Shown: in pieces, positions 27,042-35,548 of the stretch | How positions within the stretch are numbered: the first letter of the stretch is position 1 | Layout: every line of letters starts with the position of its first letter | Source of the DNA: JAKOVR01 sp031415655 | GTDB lineage: Bacteria; Actinomycetota; Acidimicrobiia; Acidimicrobiales; Acidimicrobilacustridaceae | Assembly: GCA_031415655.1 (NCBI GenBank) | Contig: JANOSD010000149.1 | Coordinates: 1-64,000, forward strand | Direction of reading: 5' to 3' | DNA length: 64,000 nt | Translations under genes and position numbers: made by a program | Notes under the pieces: model-generated | Told to the model about the DNA's origin: nothing | What the model saw: the letters and a program-made list of their open reading frames with translations, nothing else | The model's database searches: none

Positions 27042-27256
27042 CCGGAAAGGGCTCAGCATCCTGCAAAGAAAAGGGTGGCCAGTGTTCGCCACCACAACAG
27101 CCCATTGCAAACGACCGCTCGCGCCGCCCCCGTCGGCCCAACCCCGTGCGCTCCTGGCGATGTGCGTTCCTCGGCCGCTCACGGCTACAGTCCGGGGCCG
27201 CTTCCCCCGACTCCCGTGTGAAGCCCCCCGACCCAAGGCCTCTGCCGGAATCGATC

Positions 27257-27529
27257 ATGGCAAACATCAAGAGCCAGAAAAAGCGCAACCTACAGAACGA
27301 GAAGCGTCGTGTCCGCAACAAGGGCGTGCGCAGCGAGATGAAGACCCGCGTCAAGCAGGTTGAACAAGCGGCGACCAAGGGCGAGGGCGACCTCGAAACC
27401 CTGCATCGCCACGCCGTCAGCAAACTCGACAAGGCCGCCACCAAAGGCATCATCCACAAGAACGCCGCCAACCGACGCAAGAGCCGGTTGGCCAAACGCC
27501 TCGCCCGCCTCTCCGCCACCGACTCGTAA
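27257..27529 (+). CDS. rpsT: 30S ribosomal protein S20
   Basis: 90-residue basic protein beginning MANIKSQKKRNLQNEKRR, which is the classic S20 start, and ending KRLARLSATDS. It binds 16S rRNA early in 30S assembly. Start chosen at ATG 27257 because the conserved sequence begins there; the upstream open frame is not conserved. Located between lepA and holA as in many bacteria. Confidence 0.96.
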   Translation: MANIKSQKKRNLQNEKRRVRNKGVRSEMKTRVKQVEQAATKGEGDLETLHRHAVSKLDKAATKGIIHKNAANRRKSRLAKRLARLSATDS

Positions 27530-27542
27530 ACACACGTTCTCG

Positions 27543-27558
27543 CCGTTTCTCGAAACGG
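27543..27558. terminator. Small hairpin between convergent rpsT and holA
   Basis: CCGTTT (27543-27548) pairs with AAACGG (27553-27558) across a CTCG loop. It lies between the convergent ends of rpsT and holA. There is no clear T-run, so its role as a terminator is weakly supported. Confidence 0.35.
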
Positions 27559-27577
27559 GACGACATGCAGGTCGTCG

Positions 27578-28627
27578 TCAGCGACGGCTTCGGCTGGCCA
27601 TTCGAGCCACCAGCATCTCCATCACCATCGCCTCGCGCACGTCGCCGGGGTACTGACGGGCACCCTTGAGGTCGAGGTCGGCTTGGGCCAACAGCCCCAC
27701 GAGGTCGGCGATCCGCTCTGACCCCAACTTGCGGCCTTGTTTCATCGCCTTTCCGGCGGTGAACGGTGCGCCACCCACGACGAGTGCGGCGGCGTTGTTG
27801 TCGTTCGCACCGGAACCGTCGAGCGCCAGCATCTTGCCCACATGGTTGTGGAGTGTGGCGAGCAGTTGAAGTGGGTGCCGCCCGGCGTGGATCATCCGTT
27901 GTAGGACCGCAAGCGATCCAGCGATGTCGCCCCCATCAATGGCGTCGGTGAGATCCCAGGGCGCCATGTCGCCGGCATCGCCGAGGTAGACCGCAATGTC
28001 GTCGATCTCAAGCGCCGTGCCCGGAGCGAACGCTCCTTCGAGCGTGGTGAGCAACGCCGCGATCCGGCCGGGGTCTTCGCCAGCCCAATCGGCAAGGTGC
28101 ACCGCGACTGGCCGGGCGAACTTCAGCGGCGAACCGTCGAGCTGACCTTTCACCCAGGTGATTCGATCCTTGCCCTTCCCGGCGTCGGTCTCGATGATTT
28201 GACCGATCTCCTTCACCCGTTCAAGCAGCTTCTTCGGTGCCGGTCCGCTTCGAACCTGCGGTACAGGGTAGGCCTCCCACACCAACACGAGGCGGGTGGT
28301 GGGTAGCGGATCGACCAGGTAAGCCGTGAGCCCGGCAACAGACTCCTGAGTGGTGAAACAACCGAGGTGACGGGCGACCACGACGCGAAAATCGGTGAGG
28401 AACGGCGACGTCTGGGCAGAGTCGACTACCGCTCCGAGGCCTCGCTCGCCGCGATCATCGTCGTAACGCGGTGCATCGAACTCCTCCAGCACGAGCGCAC
28501 GCTCGTCCATACCAACCAGTTGGTCAACCACGTGATGGACCGCTTGATTCACCAACGTGGGATCGCCACCCTTGATCAGGATGACCGGTACTTTGAGATC
28601 GACCTTCACCGACGACGCCGACGCCAT
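27578..28627 (-). CDS. holA: DNA polymerase III delta subunit
   Basis: 349-residue clamp-loader subunit that opens the beta clamp. Typical HolA features: PVILIKGGDPTLVNQAVHHVVDQL near the N-terminus, RVVVARHLG, VLVWE, and a C-terminal helical domain with LQRMIHAGRHPLQLLATLHNHVGKML in two parts and KLGSERIADLVGLLAQADLDLKG. The ATG at 28627 overlaps the last base of folP (TGATG); the open frame extends upstream into folP without similarity. The family is divergent in sequence, but the order and its place beside rpsT agree. Confidence 0.88.
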   Translation of the reverse strand: MASASSVKVDLKVPVILIKGGDPTLVNQAVHHVVDQLVGMDERALVLEEFDAPRYDDDRGERGLGAVVDSAQTSPFLTDFRVVVARHLGCFTTQESVAGLTAYLVDPLPTTRLVLVWEAYPVPQVRSGPAPKKLLERVKEIGQIIETDAGKGKDRITWVKGQLDGSPLKFARPVAVHLADWAGEDPGRIAALLTTLEGAFAPGTALEIDDIAVYLGDAGDMAPWDLTDAIDGGDIAGSLAVLQRMIHAGRHPLQLLATLHNHVGKMLALDGSGANDNNAAALVVGGAPFTAGKAMKQGRKLGSERIADLVGLLAQADLDLKGARQYPGDVREAMVMEMLVARMASRSRR

Positions 28628-29538
28628 CAGTTCGCCTCCAGCAACGCCGCCATGACATCGGCCAGACGGCGGCCGGCCCGAGCGTCGTGGGCACGAAGAA
28701 TCCGACATCCCAGGATGATGCCCACGGCGTGCGCACCCATGGTGCCATTGCCTGCGGACTGCACGTCGACATCGAGCAGCTTCCAAAGGAACCGTTTGTT
28801 CGAGGCCGACAAGAAAACGGGATAGCCCAACTCGGCCAGCCGATGCGACGCTCGCAATAACAGCGCCGACTGTTCCTCGGTCTTGCCGAGATCCAGCCCC
28901 GCGTCGACCATAACCCGCTCCCGGGGGATGCCCGCCGCCTCCGCCTGCGCTGCTCGATCAATGAGAAGGGTGACCACGGACTCCACGACGTCGGGGTAGG
29001 AGGGCTCGGGATCAGGCACCCTCGGTTGCAGTCTGATGTGCGTCGCCACCACGGAAGCTCCCGCTGCGGCGCAAACCGGGAGATACTTTGGATCGGCAAA
29101 ACCGCTGATGTCGTTGCCGATGACAGCTCCGGCCTCAAAACAGGCCTGGGCCACGGACGCCCGCCACGTATCGACCGATAGTGGCAGGTCGAACCGAGTG
29201 CGTAACGCCTCAACCGCCGGGACCACCCGGTCGAGTTCTTGCTGCTCGCTCACGAACTCACCGGGGCCGGCCTTCACCCCGCCAACGTCGAGGAAGTCGG
29301 CGCCGTCGGCGACCAGTACATCGGCCTTGGCGAGAAAGCCGTCGAACGAAAAATAGGTGCCACGGTCGTAGAACGAGTCCGGGGTGCGGTTCAAGATACC
29401 CATCACGACCGCCCGCGAAGTGATGTCGAACCGATGCGGGCCGAGCAGAAGCTCGGTTGGGCGAACCGCCACCGGGAGCCCATTGGCGGGCGTCGGTTGA
29501 TCGATGTTCGATGACAGGTCAGGGGCCAGGGGGGGCAC
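28627..29538 (-). CDS. folP: Dihydropteroate synthase-family protein
   Basis: 303 residues of DHPS fold. GILNRTPDSFYDRG matches the first loop (usual NVTPDSF.DGG), DGADFLDVGG the second strand, LPLSVDTWRASVAQACFEAGA and NDISGF the middle. The substrate loop that normally reads GGESTRPG is GGVKAGPG here, and the usual MH-x-x-G is ATHIRL. It may therefore be a FolP2-like paralogue with altered activity rather than the main folate enzyme; the sequence alone cannot decide. Its start overlaps comEC by 20 bp and its stop overlaps holA. Confidence 0.7.
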   Translation of the reverse strand: MPPLAPDLSSNIDQPTPANGLPVAVRPTELLLGPHRFDITSRAVVMGILNRTPDSFYDRGTYFSFDGFLAKADVLVADGADFLDVGGVKAGPGEFVSEQQELDRVVPAVEALRTRFDLPLSVDTWRASVAQACFEAGAVIGNDISGFADPKYLPVCAAAGASVVATHIRLQPRVPDPEPSYPDVVESVVTLLIDRAAQAEAAGIPRERVMVDAGLDLGKTEEQSALLLRASHRLAELGYPVFLSASNKRFLWKLLDVDVQSAGNGTMGAHAVGIILGCRILRAHDARAGRRLADVMAALLEAN

Positions 29539-31372
29539 GGGCTGACGCTACACCGATGGTCGGAAGTAACCGCTCCCCCACCTCCCGGATCTCCACTCGT
29601 ACCGTTCCCCGATCGATCAACGGCGACCACGTTCCGGCACCTGGTCGCACGTGCATCACGACATTGATTCGATCAATCACCAGCCCTCCAGCATCACGTG
29701 CGGCGGCCGACCCGCTGCTCTGAATCAGCAGCACCCGGGTCAACGGAACCGAACGAACGGCACGAAACACGTCAGTAGCAGTCGTACGCCCATCGACCAC
29801 CACGACCTGAAGCGGCCTACCGTCGGCGTCGGTCCCGCCCCACCACCCAAGGTTGCCGACCACCCCAGAGCCTGCCGTTGGCGGAGCCGGTGGGCGAGTA
29901 CCGATCACGACGATGGCGATCAGGGCACCGGCGATCAACCAACGGTGATTGGTGCGTACCCCCGCAACCAACGCAAAACCGAGTACCGCCACCGCGACGA
30001 GTGGTACCGCCGACCACGTCACCGCCGCGCCCCACGCCGCCACGAGGTCGACCCACCACAAACCCAATCGTGTGGGGAGGTGGAGCCATCGCGCCACCAC
30101 CGACCATCCAGCTTCCTGACACCAACCGGCAAGCGGACCAGCCACAATGCCCCACGCCATGATCGGTCCGGCGGTAGGCGCCACCAAGAGGTTGGCCGGG
30201 ATCGCCACCAGCGAGAATCCCCCGTTACGAGCGGCCAGAAGTGGGGTGACGGCGAGCTGGGCGGCGAGGGTGACCGCCAACGCTTCGCGCAGCACACGCG
30301 GCCCCGGCACCCGCGTAGCGATCGGTGCCGACAGCAACAAGATTCCCCCCGATGCGGCCACCGAAAGCAGGAATCCCCCGGAACCAGCAATCAGCGGATC
30401 AGCAATGACGAGCACGATCACGGCGAGCGCCAACACTCTCCGACCGCTCATCGATCGACCCCATCCCCACGTGCCCACGGCGAGCGCCGCCATCACCGTG
30501 GCGCGCAACACCGACGGCTCGAAACGGGTGGTTAACGCCACCACCCAGAGCACGCCGAGCGTGGCGATTACCCGCCGACCGGGGCGGCAACGACGTAACA
30601 CCGGCCCACATAACAGCAAAACGAAGGCCACGTTCTGGCCACTCACGACGAGGAGGTGGCTCAATCCCGAAGCTCGAAACCGGTCCGTGAGGTCGGCCGA
30701 TTGATCACGATCGTCGCCCAAGACGAAGCCGCTGAGGAGTGCTCGCTGATCGGGAGCGAGGCTCGTAGCGCCGACGCCGACGAGCCGTCGAAAGCGGTTG
30801 ACCACACGGTCGAGGCCGGACGCGAACTGCACGTCGCCCACCCAATCGGCCTCAAGGCGGCCCACGATATGGCGACGAGCGAGCCAGAGGTCATCGCTTC
30901 GACGCGGCGAAATGAGGCCACGCAACGCCACTCGGTCCCCGCCTTGGAGCTCATTGGCGGTCGACCGGCCCCGTCCGCTCACCCAGATATCGAGGCGGCG
31001 GCCTTCACCACCTTCCTCCACCCCGTCGAATCGGACGAGGCCGGGGGTACTGCTGGGCTCCGTGCGAACCAGGTACCAACCGTCCCCGACACCGCGGTCG
31101 GTGGGGGCGACGGCGGCCCAGGCCATGGCCGACAAACTGGCAACGAGGAGCACCAGGCCGATGCACACCCCAAAACGCCAACGCCGGACATACGAAACGA
31201 CAAGTACCAGCAGGGCCAGACAGAGCTGAACGGAAGAGGCCACGGAAAGGGCCACGGAAGGCGCTCCCCACGCCGCCGCCACGACCGCTGCCGCTGTCGC
31301 GAGCAACGCCGTGTCGGACAGCGAGGCTCGCTCGACCGGAGGTGTGCGTCCGATCGTTGCCGCGGTCATCAC
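29519..31372 (-). CDS. comEC: ComEC/Rec2-like membrane channel, short form
   Basis: 617-residue polytopic protein. The competence domain is clear: a DUF4131-like N-terminal part with GDRVALRGLI, then LLSGFVLGDDRD, FRASGLSHLLVVSGQNVAFV (the ComEC signature) and SGRRVLALA, LLSVAASGGILL. In DNA uptake ComEC carries single-stranded DNA across the inner membrane. After the last membrane segments only about 100 residues remain, without the HxHxDH metallo-beta-lactamase domain found in long ComEC proteins. GTG 31372 or the following ATG 31369 can be the start; it overlaps the comEA stop. Confidence 0.85.
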   Translation of the reverse strand: MMTAATIGRTPPVERASLSDTALLATAAAVVAAAWGAPSVALSVASSVQLCLALLVLVVSYVRRWRFGVCIGLVLLVASLSAMAWAAVAPTDRGVGDGWYLVRTEPSSTPGLVRFDGVEEGGEGRRLDIWVSGRGRSTANELQGGDRVALRGLISPRRSDDLWLARRHIVGRLEADWVGDVQFASGLDRVVNRFRRLVGVGATSLAPDQRALLSGFVLGDDRDQSADLTDRFRASGLSHLLVVSGQNVAFVLLLCGPVLRRCRPGRRVIATLGVLWVVALTTRFEPSVLRATVMAALAVGTWGWGRSMSGRRVLALAVIVLVIADPLIAGSGGFLLSVAASGGILLLSAPIATRVPGPRVLREALAVTLAAQLAVTPLLAARNGGFSLVAIPANLLVAPTAGPIMAWGIVAGPLAGWCQEAGWSVVARWLHLPTRLGLWWVDLVAAWGAAVTWSAVPLVAVAVLGFALVAGVRTNHRWLIAGALIAIVVIGTRPPAPPTAGSGVVGNLGWWGGTDADGRPLQVVVVDGRTTATDVFRAVRSVPLTRVLLIQSSGSAAARDAGGLVIDRINVVMHVRPGAGTWSPLIDRGTVRVEIREVGERLLPTIGVASARAPPGP

Positions 31373-32571
31373 ACCACGACCAACGAACGAAGTTGGGCCA
31401 ACTTGTTCGGCCCGATACCGCGGACGTCCTGCAACTGTTCGACGGAGGTGAAGGCTCCGTGTTGCTGGCGGTGCGCCACGATCGCCTGCGCCGTAGACGG
31501 ACCGACACCAGGCAAGGTATCGAGCTGTTCCAACGTCGCTGTGTTGAGGTTCACGGGATCCACTGGAACGGCTAACGATCCTCCCCCTGATCCCACCGCC
31601 GACCCGCCCCCCGATCCCACCGCCGACCCCACCCCCGGAGGTGCTGGTCCGTCGGGTCCACTCACTGTCGGCGGAGCGCCCAGCTCGCCTCGGCGCGGAA
31701 TATACACCCGGATGCCGTCGGCCACCGATGCCGCCAGATTGATCCGATCGTCGTCGGCGTCGACCGCCAGCCCGCCCGCGGCCCGCACGAGGTCCGCCAC
31801 TCGACTGTCTGAAGGGAGCCGATACAGCCCGGGCCGCACCACGGCACCTGCGGCGTGGACCACGATGACAGACCCGTGCGGAGCGACGTCACTCACCGTT
31901 GGCGTCGTCCCCACCGGCATTGTCCCCACCGGCATTGTCCCCACCGGAGCGGCACCGGTACCCCCGGCGAGAGGGAAAGAAGTAGCGCCGCCAATCAACG
32001 AATCGGGGGACACAACAGCGCGGGTCGGCAATGGCGCAGACCGTGGCGGCGGTGCGATGCCCGCTGGCATTCGAGACCCGAAAAGGCCCGCCACCAGCAC
32101 GACTACCGACACCATCACCACCAGCCCGATGACGGCGAAGAGCCACGCCTTCGGCGCCACCTGCCGCAATCGGTCACTGGCTCTTCTGCCCGAAAACGAA
32201 TCCACGGACCCAACCCTCGGGTGTGGCGTATCCCCCTTGACGTAGGCATCATCGAGTCCGTCAGCGGGCGGCGACCGAAATCGATCAGCAACCGTCTTGG
32301 CATAGCGCCCCAGTCGGGCGATGCTCGCCGCCCATCCTCCGCGGGTTGGACCTTCCACGAACCGGGCCATCGCCGCGTCCTGTCGGGCATTCCTGGCTGC
32401 CCCCGCCGCGCCCTGCCCCGCTTCGGGCGCGTCCCCCGCAGACGACTCCGGGCCGACGGGGGTGGCGCCGATCGATGCCACGGGAGCAGTGGGGGGATGG
32501 GTGTCGGCAGCTTGGGGGGAAGCAGCAACCGGATCGTGGTGGCGCGCGTGCATGGCAGACCCTCGGGGCAA
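31369..32571 (-). CDS. comEA: ComEA-like DNA-binding competence protein
   Basis: 400 residues. A long Ala/Pro-rich cytoplasmic part (1-140), one membrane helix (about 143-165), a Pro/Gly/Thr-rich linker, an SLBB domain (about 235-290: VVHAAGAVVRPGLYRLPSDSRVADLVRAAGG in two parts) and a C-terminal double helix-hairpin-helix (VNLNTATLEQLDTLPGVGPSTAQAI, then IGPNKLAQLR). The fold binds double-stranded DNA for import. Unusually long N-terminus for ComEA. Two tandem repeats are present: a 15-bp unit times three (about 31906-31950) giving GTMPV, and a repeat encoding VGSGGGSA. Upstream partner of comEC in a two-gene competence operon. Confidence 0.85.
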   Translation of the reverse strand: MPRGSAMHARHHDPVAASPQAADTHPPTAPVASIGATPVGPESSAGDAPEAGQGAAGAARNARQDAAMARFVEGPTRGGWAASIARLGRYAKTVADRFRSPPADGLDDAYVKGDTPHPRVGSVDSFSGRRASDRLRQVAPKAWLFAVIGLVVMVSVVVLVAGLFGSRMPAGIAPPPRSAPLPTRAVVSPDSLIGGATSFPLAGGTGAAPVGTMPVGTMPVGTTPTVSDVAPHGSVIVVHAAGAVVRPGLYRLPSDSRVADLVRAAGGLAVDADDDRINLAASVADGIRVYIPRRGELGAPPTVSGPDGPAPPGVGSAVGSGGGSAVGSGGGSLAVPVDPVNLNTATLEQLDTLPGVGPSTAQAIVAHRQQHGAFTSVEQLQDVRGIGPNKLAQLRSLVVV

Positions 32572-32676
32572 CGGAGTTGGAGGATCGCCAGTGGCGACGA
32601 AGAGCGGCGACCGGCAAAAGCCATGGGTTACCGCAGGTTGACCAGTGGGCCGCGAAAGCCCAGAAAGCCCGGACGG

Positions 32677-33387
32677 CTAGAAAAGCCGCGAAGTGAGCTG
32701 CTTGCGCCAACCGGCGACCCGAGGATCATCGGGGCCGAGCAGTTCGAGCAGATCGACAAACTCTTGGCGGGCGACATCGTCGTCGCCTACACGATCAAGA
32801 AGGGAACCGAGTTTGGCTTCCACCTCTTCGGGCGAACCATAGTCGGCACCGGAGCGGGCCAACGCCGCAATGTGGCGGGTGGCCGGCGACTCGGGAATCT
32901 TCTCAAGCAGCGCTAAGCCCTCAGCGCTGCGACCGTCGTGCACCAGCAACTCCGCCAGCGCGGTGATTGCCGCGTCGTTCGCCGGTTCCAGTTCGAGCGC
33001 AGCCCGCAGCGAGGCCTCATCGCCCAACGCCAGCAACCGATCAACTTCGTTTACTTCCGCGCTCGGCAACAGCTTGGCCACGAATTCCGCCACCTGCCGC
33101 TCGGGGAGCGACCCAACAAAGCTATCGACCACTTTGCGGTCCACGATGGCGTGAACGGCCGGGATCGACTGGACACGAAAGGCGGCAGCCACCTGCGGGT
33201 TCGCATCGGTATCGACCTTGGCCAAGATCACTTGGCCACCCGTGTCCCCGACCACCTTCTCCAGAATCGGTCCGAGGGTGCGGCACGGGCCACACCACTC
33301 AGCCCAGAGGTCGACCACGACGGGCGTGGTGACGGAACGGTCGAGCACATCGGACTCGAAGGTGGCATCGGTGACGTCGATCTTCAT
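32677..33387 (-). CDS. Thioredoxin-domain co-chaperone (CnoX/YbbN-like)
   Basis: 236 residues: an N-terminal thioredoxin domain with active site WCGPC (Cys32, Cys35) and a cis-proline VQSIPAVH, followed by a TPR-like C-terminal helical half (about 115-236) with LLALGDEASLRAALELEPANDAAITALAELLV in two parts. This is the layout of CnoX/YbbN, a holdase that protects unfolded proteins from oxidation. The retained CGPC pair suggests redox activity. About 105 bp to comEA hold nothing evident. Confidence 0.85.
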   Translation of the reverse strand: MKIDVTDATFESDVLDRSVTTPVVVDLWAEWCGPCRTLGPILEKVVGDTGGQVILAKVDTDANPQVAAAFRVQSIPAVHAIVDRKVVDSFVGSLPERQVAEFVAKLLPSAEVNEVDRLLALGDEASLRAALELEPANDAAITALAELLVHDGRSAEGLALLEKIPESPATRHIAALARSGADYGSPEEVEAKLGSLLDRVGDDDVARQEFVDLLELLGPDDPRVAGWRKQLTSRLF

Positions 33388-33558
33388 AACCCCTTCACTC
33401 TACGACTCACGACTGCCGACACCTCCTTCACCGCCTTTCCCTCATCAAACGGTTGACCCGCCACCCTCGTTTCGACCTACCAGAATGACCGTCCGATAGG
33501 TTGACACTTGAGAAACAGCTGCCGAACGGTGGCACGCCGAACAAATGAAGGGGACAAC

Positions 33559-34605
33559 GTGACCAACGCCAGCGAGGCATCCATTGAGGGTGTCGACGTC
33601 GAACGAGTCACCGAGTGGCTCGGCGAACGAGTGCCCACGATGGTCGCACCCCTCACGTTCTCCCTCATCACCGGCGGCCATTCCAACCTCACCTTCACCG
33701 TCACCGACACCGAGGGACGTCGTTGGGTCCTGCGTCGTCCGCCGCTCAAGCAGGTGCTTGCCACCGCCCACGACATGGGACGCGAGTTCCGGATCCTGTC
33801 TGCGCTGCAACCCACCGATGTCCCTGTTCCTCCCCTCGTGGATCTGTGCACCGAAGAAACCACCAATGGTGCGCCGTTCTATGTGATGGACCACGTCGAC
33901 GGTCGCGTGATCCGCAACATCGACGATGCCAATGGTCTCGACCTCGGGGAACGCGCCACCGCCAGCCATTCACTCATAGATGTGCTCGCGCGGATTCATG
34001 CCGTCGATATCGATGCCGCCGGCCTGGCCGACTTTGCCAAACGGGATGACTACATCGCTCGCCAACTTCACCGCTGGAACGGGCAGTTCGAGAAGAGCAA
34101 GACCCGCGACCTACCGGTCATGGACGAGGTGTTCAATCTGCTGCAAGCGGCGACTCCTGCGCAAGGCCCGGCCACCATCGTGCACGGCGACTACCGCCTC
34201 GACAACTGCATGCTCGGGCCCGATGGTTCGGTGATGGCGGTGCTCGACTGGGAGATCTGCACGCTGGGTGATCCACTCGCCGACGTTGGCCTGCTTGTTG
34301 TCTATTGGGGCGACGCCGATGGCCCCACCCCCCACGGTGCTGCCACTCCCACCGCCGCCGAAGGTTTCCTCAGCAAAAATGATCTCCTCGAGGCCTACTC
34401 CACGGCATCGGGGCGCGACGTCGACGGCATCGAGTTCTACGTCGCCTTCGGTTTTTGGAAGCTGGCCTGCATCGTGGAGGGCGTGTATGCCCGCTACGTG
34501 GGCGGAGCCATGGGCCAACGAAATGTGAAGTCATTCGACTTTTTCGACGAACAAGTGGTGGCTCTCGCCGACGCTGCTCGCGCCGCCCTCGGACACCACG
34601 CGTGA
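33559..34605 (+). CDS. Aminoglycoside phosphotransferase-fold kinase (ACAD10-like)
   Basis: 348 residues from GTG 33559, preceded by a strong GAAGGGG site. Kinase-like fold with the lysine strand RRWVLRRPP, Brenner motif HGDYRLDNCML (about 208-218) and metal site LDWEICTLGDP (about 231-241). This subfamily includes ACAD10-type domains that phosphorylate 4-hydroxy acids for later breakdown and unassigned actinobacterial proteins. Substrate is not readable. It overlaps the next gene by GTGA. Confidence 0.82.
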   Translation: MTNASEASIEGVDVERVTEWLGERVPTMVAPLTFSLITGGHSNLTFTVTDTEGRRWVLRRPPLKQVLATAHDMGREFRILSALQPTDVPVPPLVDLCTEETTNGAPFYVMDHVDGRVIRNIDDANGLDLGERATASHSLIDVLARIHAVDIDAAGLADFAKRDDYIARQLHRWNGQFEKSKTRDLPVMDEVFNLLQAATPAQGPATIVHGDYRLDNCMLGPDGSVMAVLDWEICTLGDPLADVGLLVVYWGDADGPTPHGAATPTAAEGFLSKNDLLEAYSTASGRDVDGIEFYVAFGFWKLACIVEGVYARYVGGAMGQRNVKSFDFFDEQVVALADAARAALGHHA

Positions 34606-35456
34606 GCCTGTTCGAGCTCGTCAGCCGCCCGGCTATTGCCTCACCGGTCCTCGTAGTGGGCCTCGACGGGTGGATCGATGCTGGCGTGGGTGGAGCCACG
34701 GCCCTCACGGCGATTCTGCAACAGACCGACATGGAGCCGGTCGCGGTCTTCGATACCGATTCCCTGCTCGACCATCGGGCCCGACGCCCAACCATGCACC
34801 TCATCGACGGCGTCAATGATTCGCTCTCGTGGCCCGCCATCGAGCTCCGAGTCGGCGCCGATCAACGGGGCAACGAGGCACTCTTCCTCCTCGGCGCCGA
34901 ACCCGATCATTCCTGGCGCGCTTTTTCCGACGCGGTCGTGGAACTCGCCGTGGCTTTCGACGTTCGACTGCTGGTGGGGCTCGGCGCCTACCCCGCCCCG
35001 GTCCCGCACACGCGCTCGGTAAACGTCGTGGCCACCGCCACCACCGCCGAGCTTGCCCGGCAAGTGGGCTTCGTTCCCGGGAACATCGCTGTTCCGGCGG
35101 GTATTCACGCGGCGATCGAACGACGCTGTGCCGAGCAAGGTATTCCCGCCGTCGGGCTCTGGGCCCAGGTGCCGCACTACGCCGCCGGCATGCCGTACCA
35201 GGATGCCGGAGTAGCGCTACTTCAGAAGTTGGCGAGCCTGACCGGCCTCCAGTTCGATCCCGGCGATCTCGATGCCGGCGGCCAGACCACTCGTGCTCGA
35301 TTGAGCGAGCTCATCGCCGGAAACCCGGAGCACTTGGCCATGATTCGCCAACTCGAAGAGCACTACGACGATGTCACCGGTACCGCCGGAATGAACATGG
35401 TCACGGGTGACGACCTGGTGGCCGAGGTGGAGAAGTTCCTCGAAGAGCAGGGCTGA
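34602..35456 (+). CDS. PAC2-family protein
   Basis: 284 residues from GTG 34602, which overlaps the previous stop codon (GTGA). PAC2 / proteasome-assembly-chaperone-2 family features: VLVVGLDGWIDAGVGG at the N-terminus, LFLLGAEPDHSWRAF, VLVGLGAYPAPVPHTRSVNV-like strand (LLVGLGAYPAPVPHTRSV), and the C-terminal YAAGMPYQDAGVALLQKL. Common in actinobacteria; exact function is not established. No proteasome gene lies nearby in this window. Confidence 0.85.
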   Translation: MSLFELVSRPAIASPVLVVGLDGWIDAGVGGATALTAILQQTDMEPVAVFDTDSLLDHRARRPTMHLIDGVNDSLSWPAIELRVGADQRGNEALFLLGAEPDHSWRAFSDAVVELAVAFDVRLLVGLGAYPAPVPHTRSVNVVATATTAELARQVGFVPGNIAVPAGIHAAIERRCAEQGIPAVGLWAQVPHYAAGMPYQDAGVALLQKLASLTGLQFDPGDLDAGGQTTRARLSELIAGNPEHLAMIRQLEEHYDDVTGTAGMNMVTGDDLVAEVEKFLEEQG

Positions 35457-35548
35457 CCTCCACCCTGCTCCTCGCCCGGCCGCCGGGACTGCTCATTACC
35501 TGAACGCAGGAACCGCCTATCACCGGAACGGTGGACCTCGTTTCCCGT

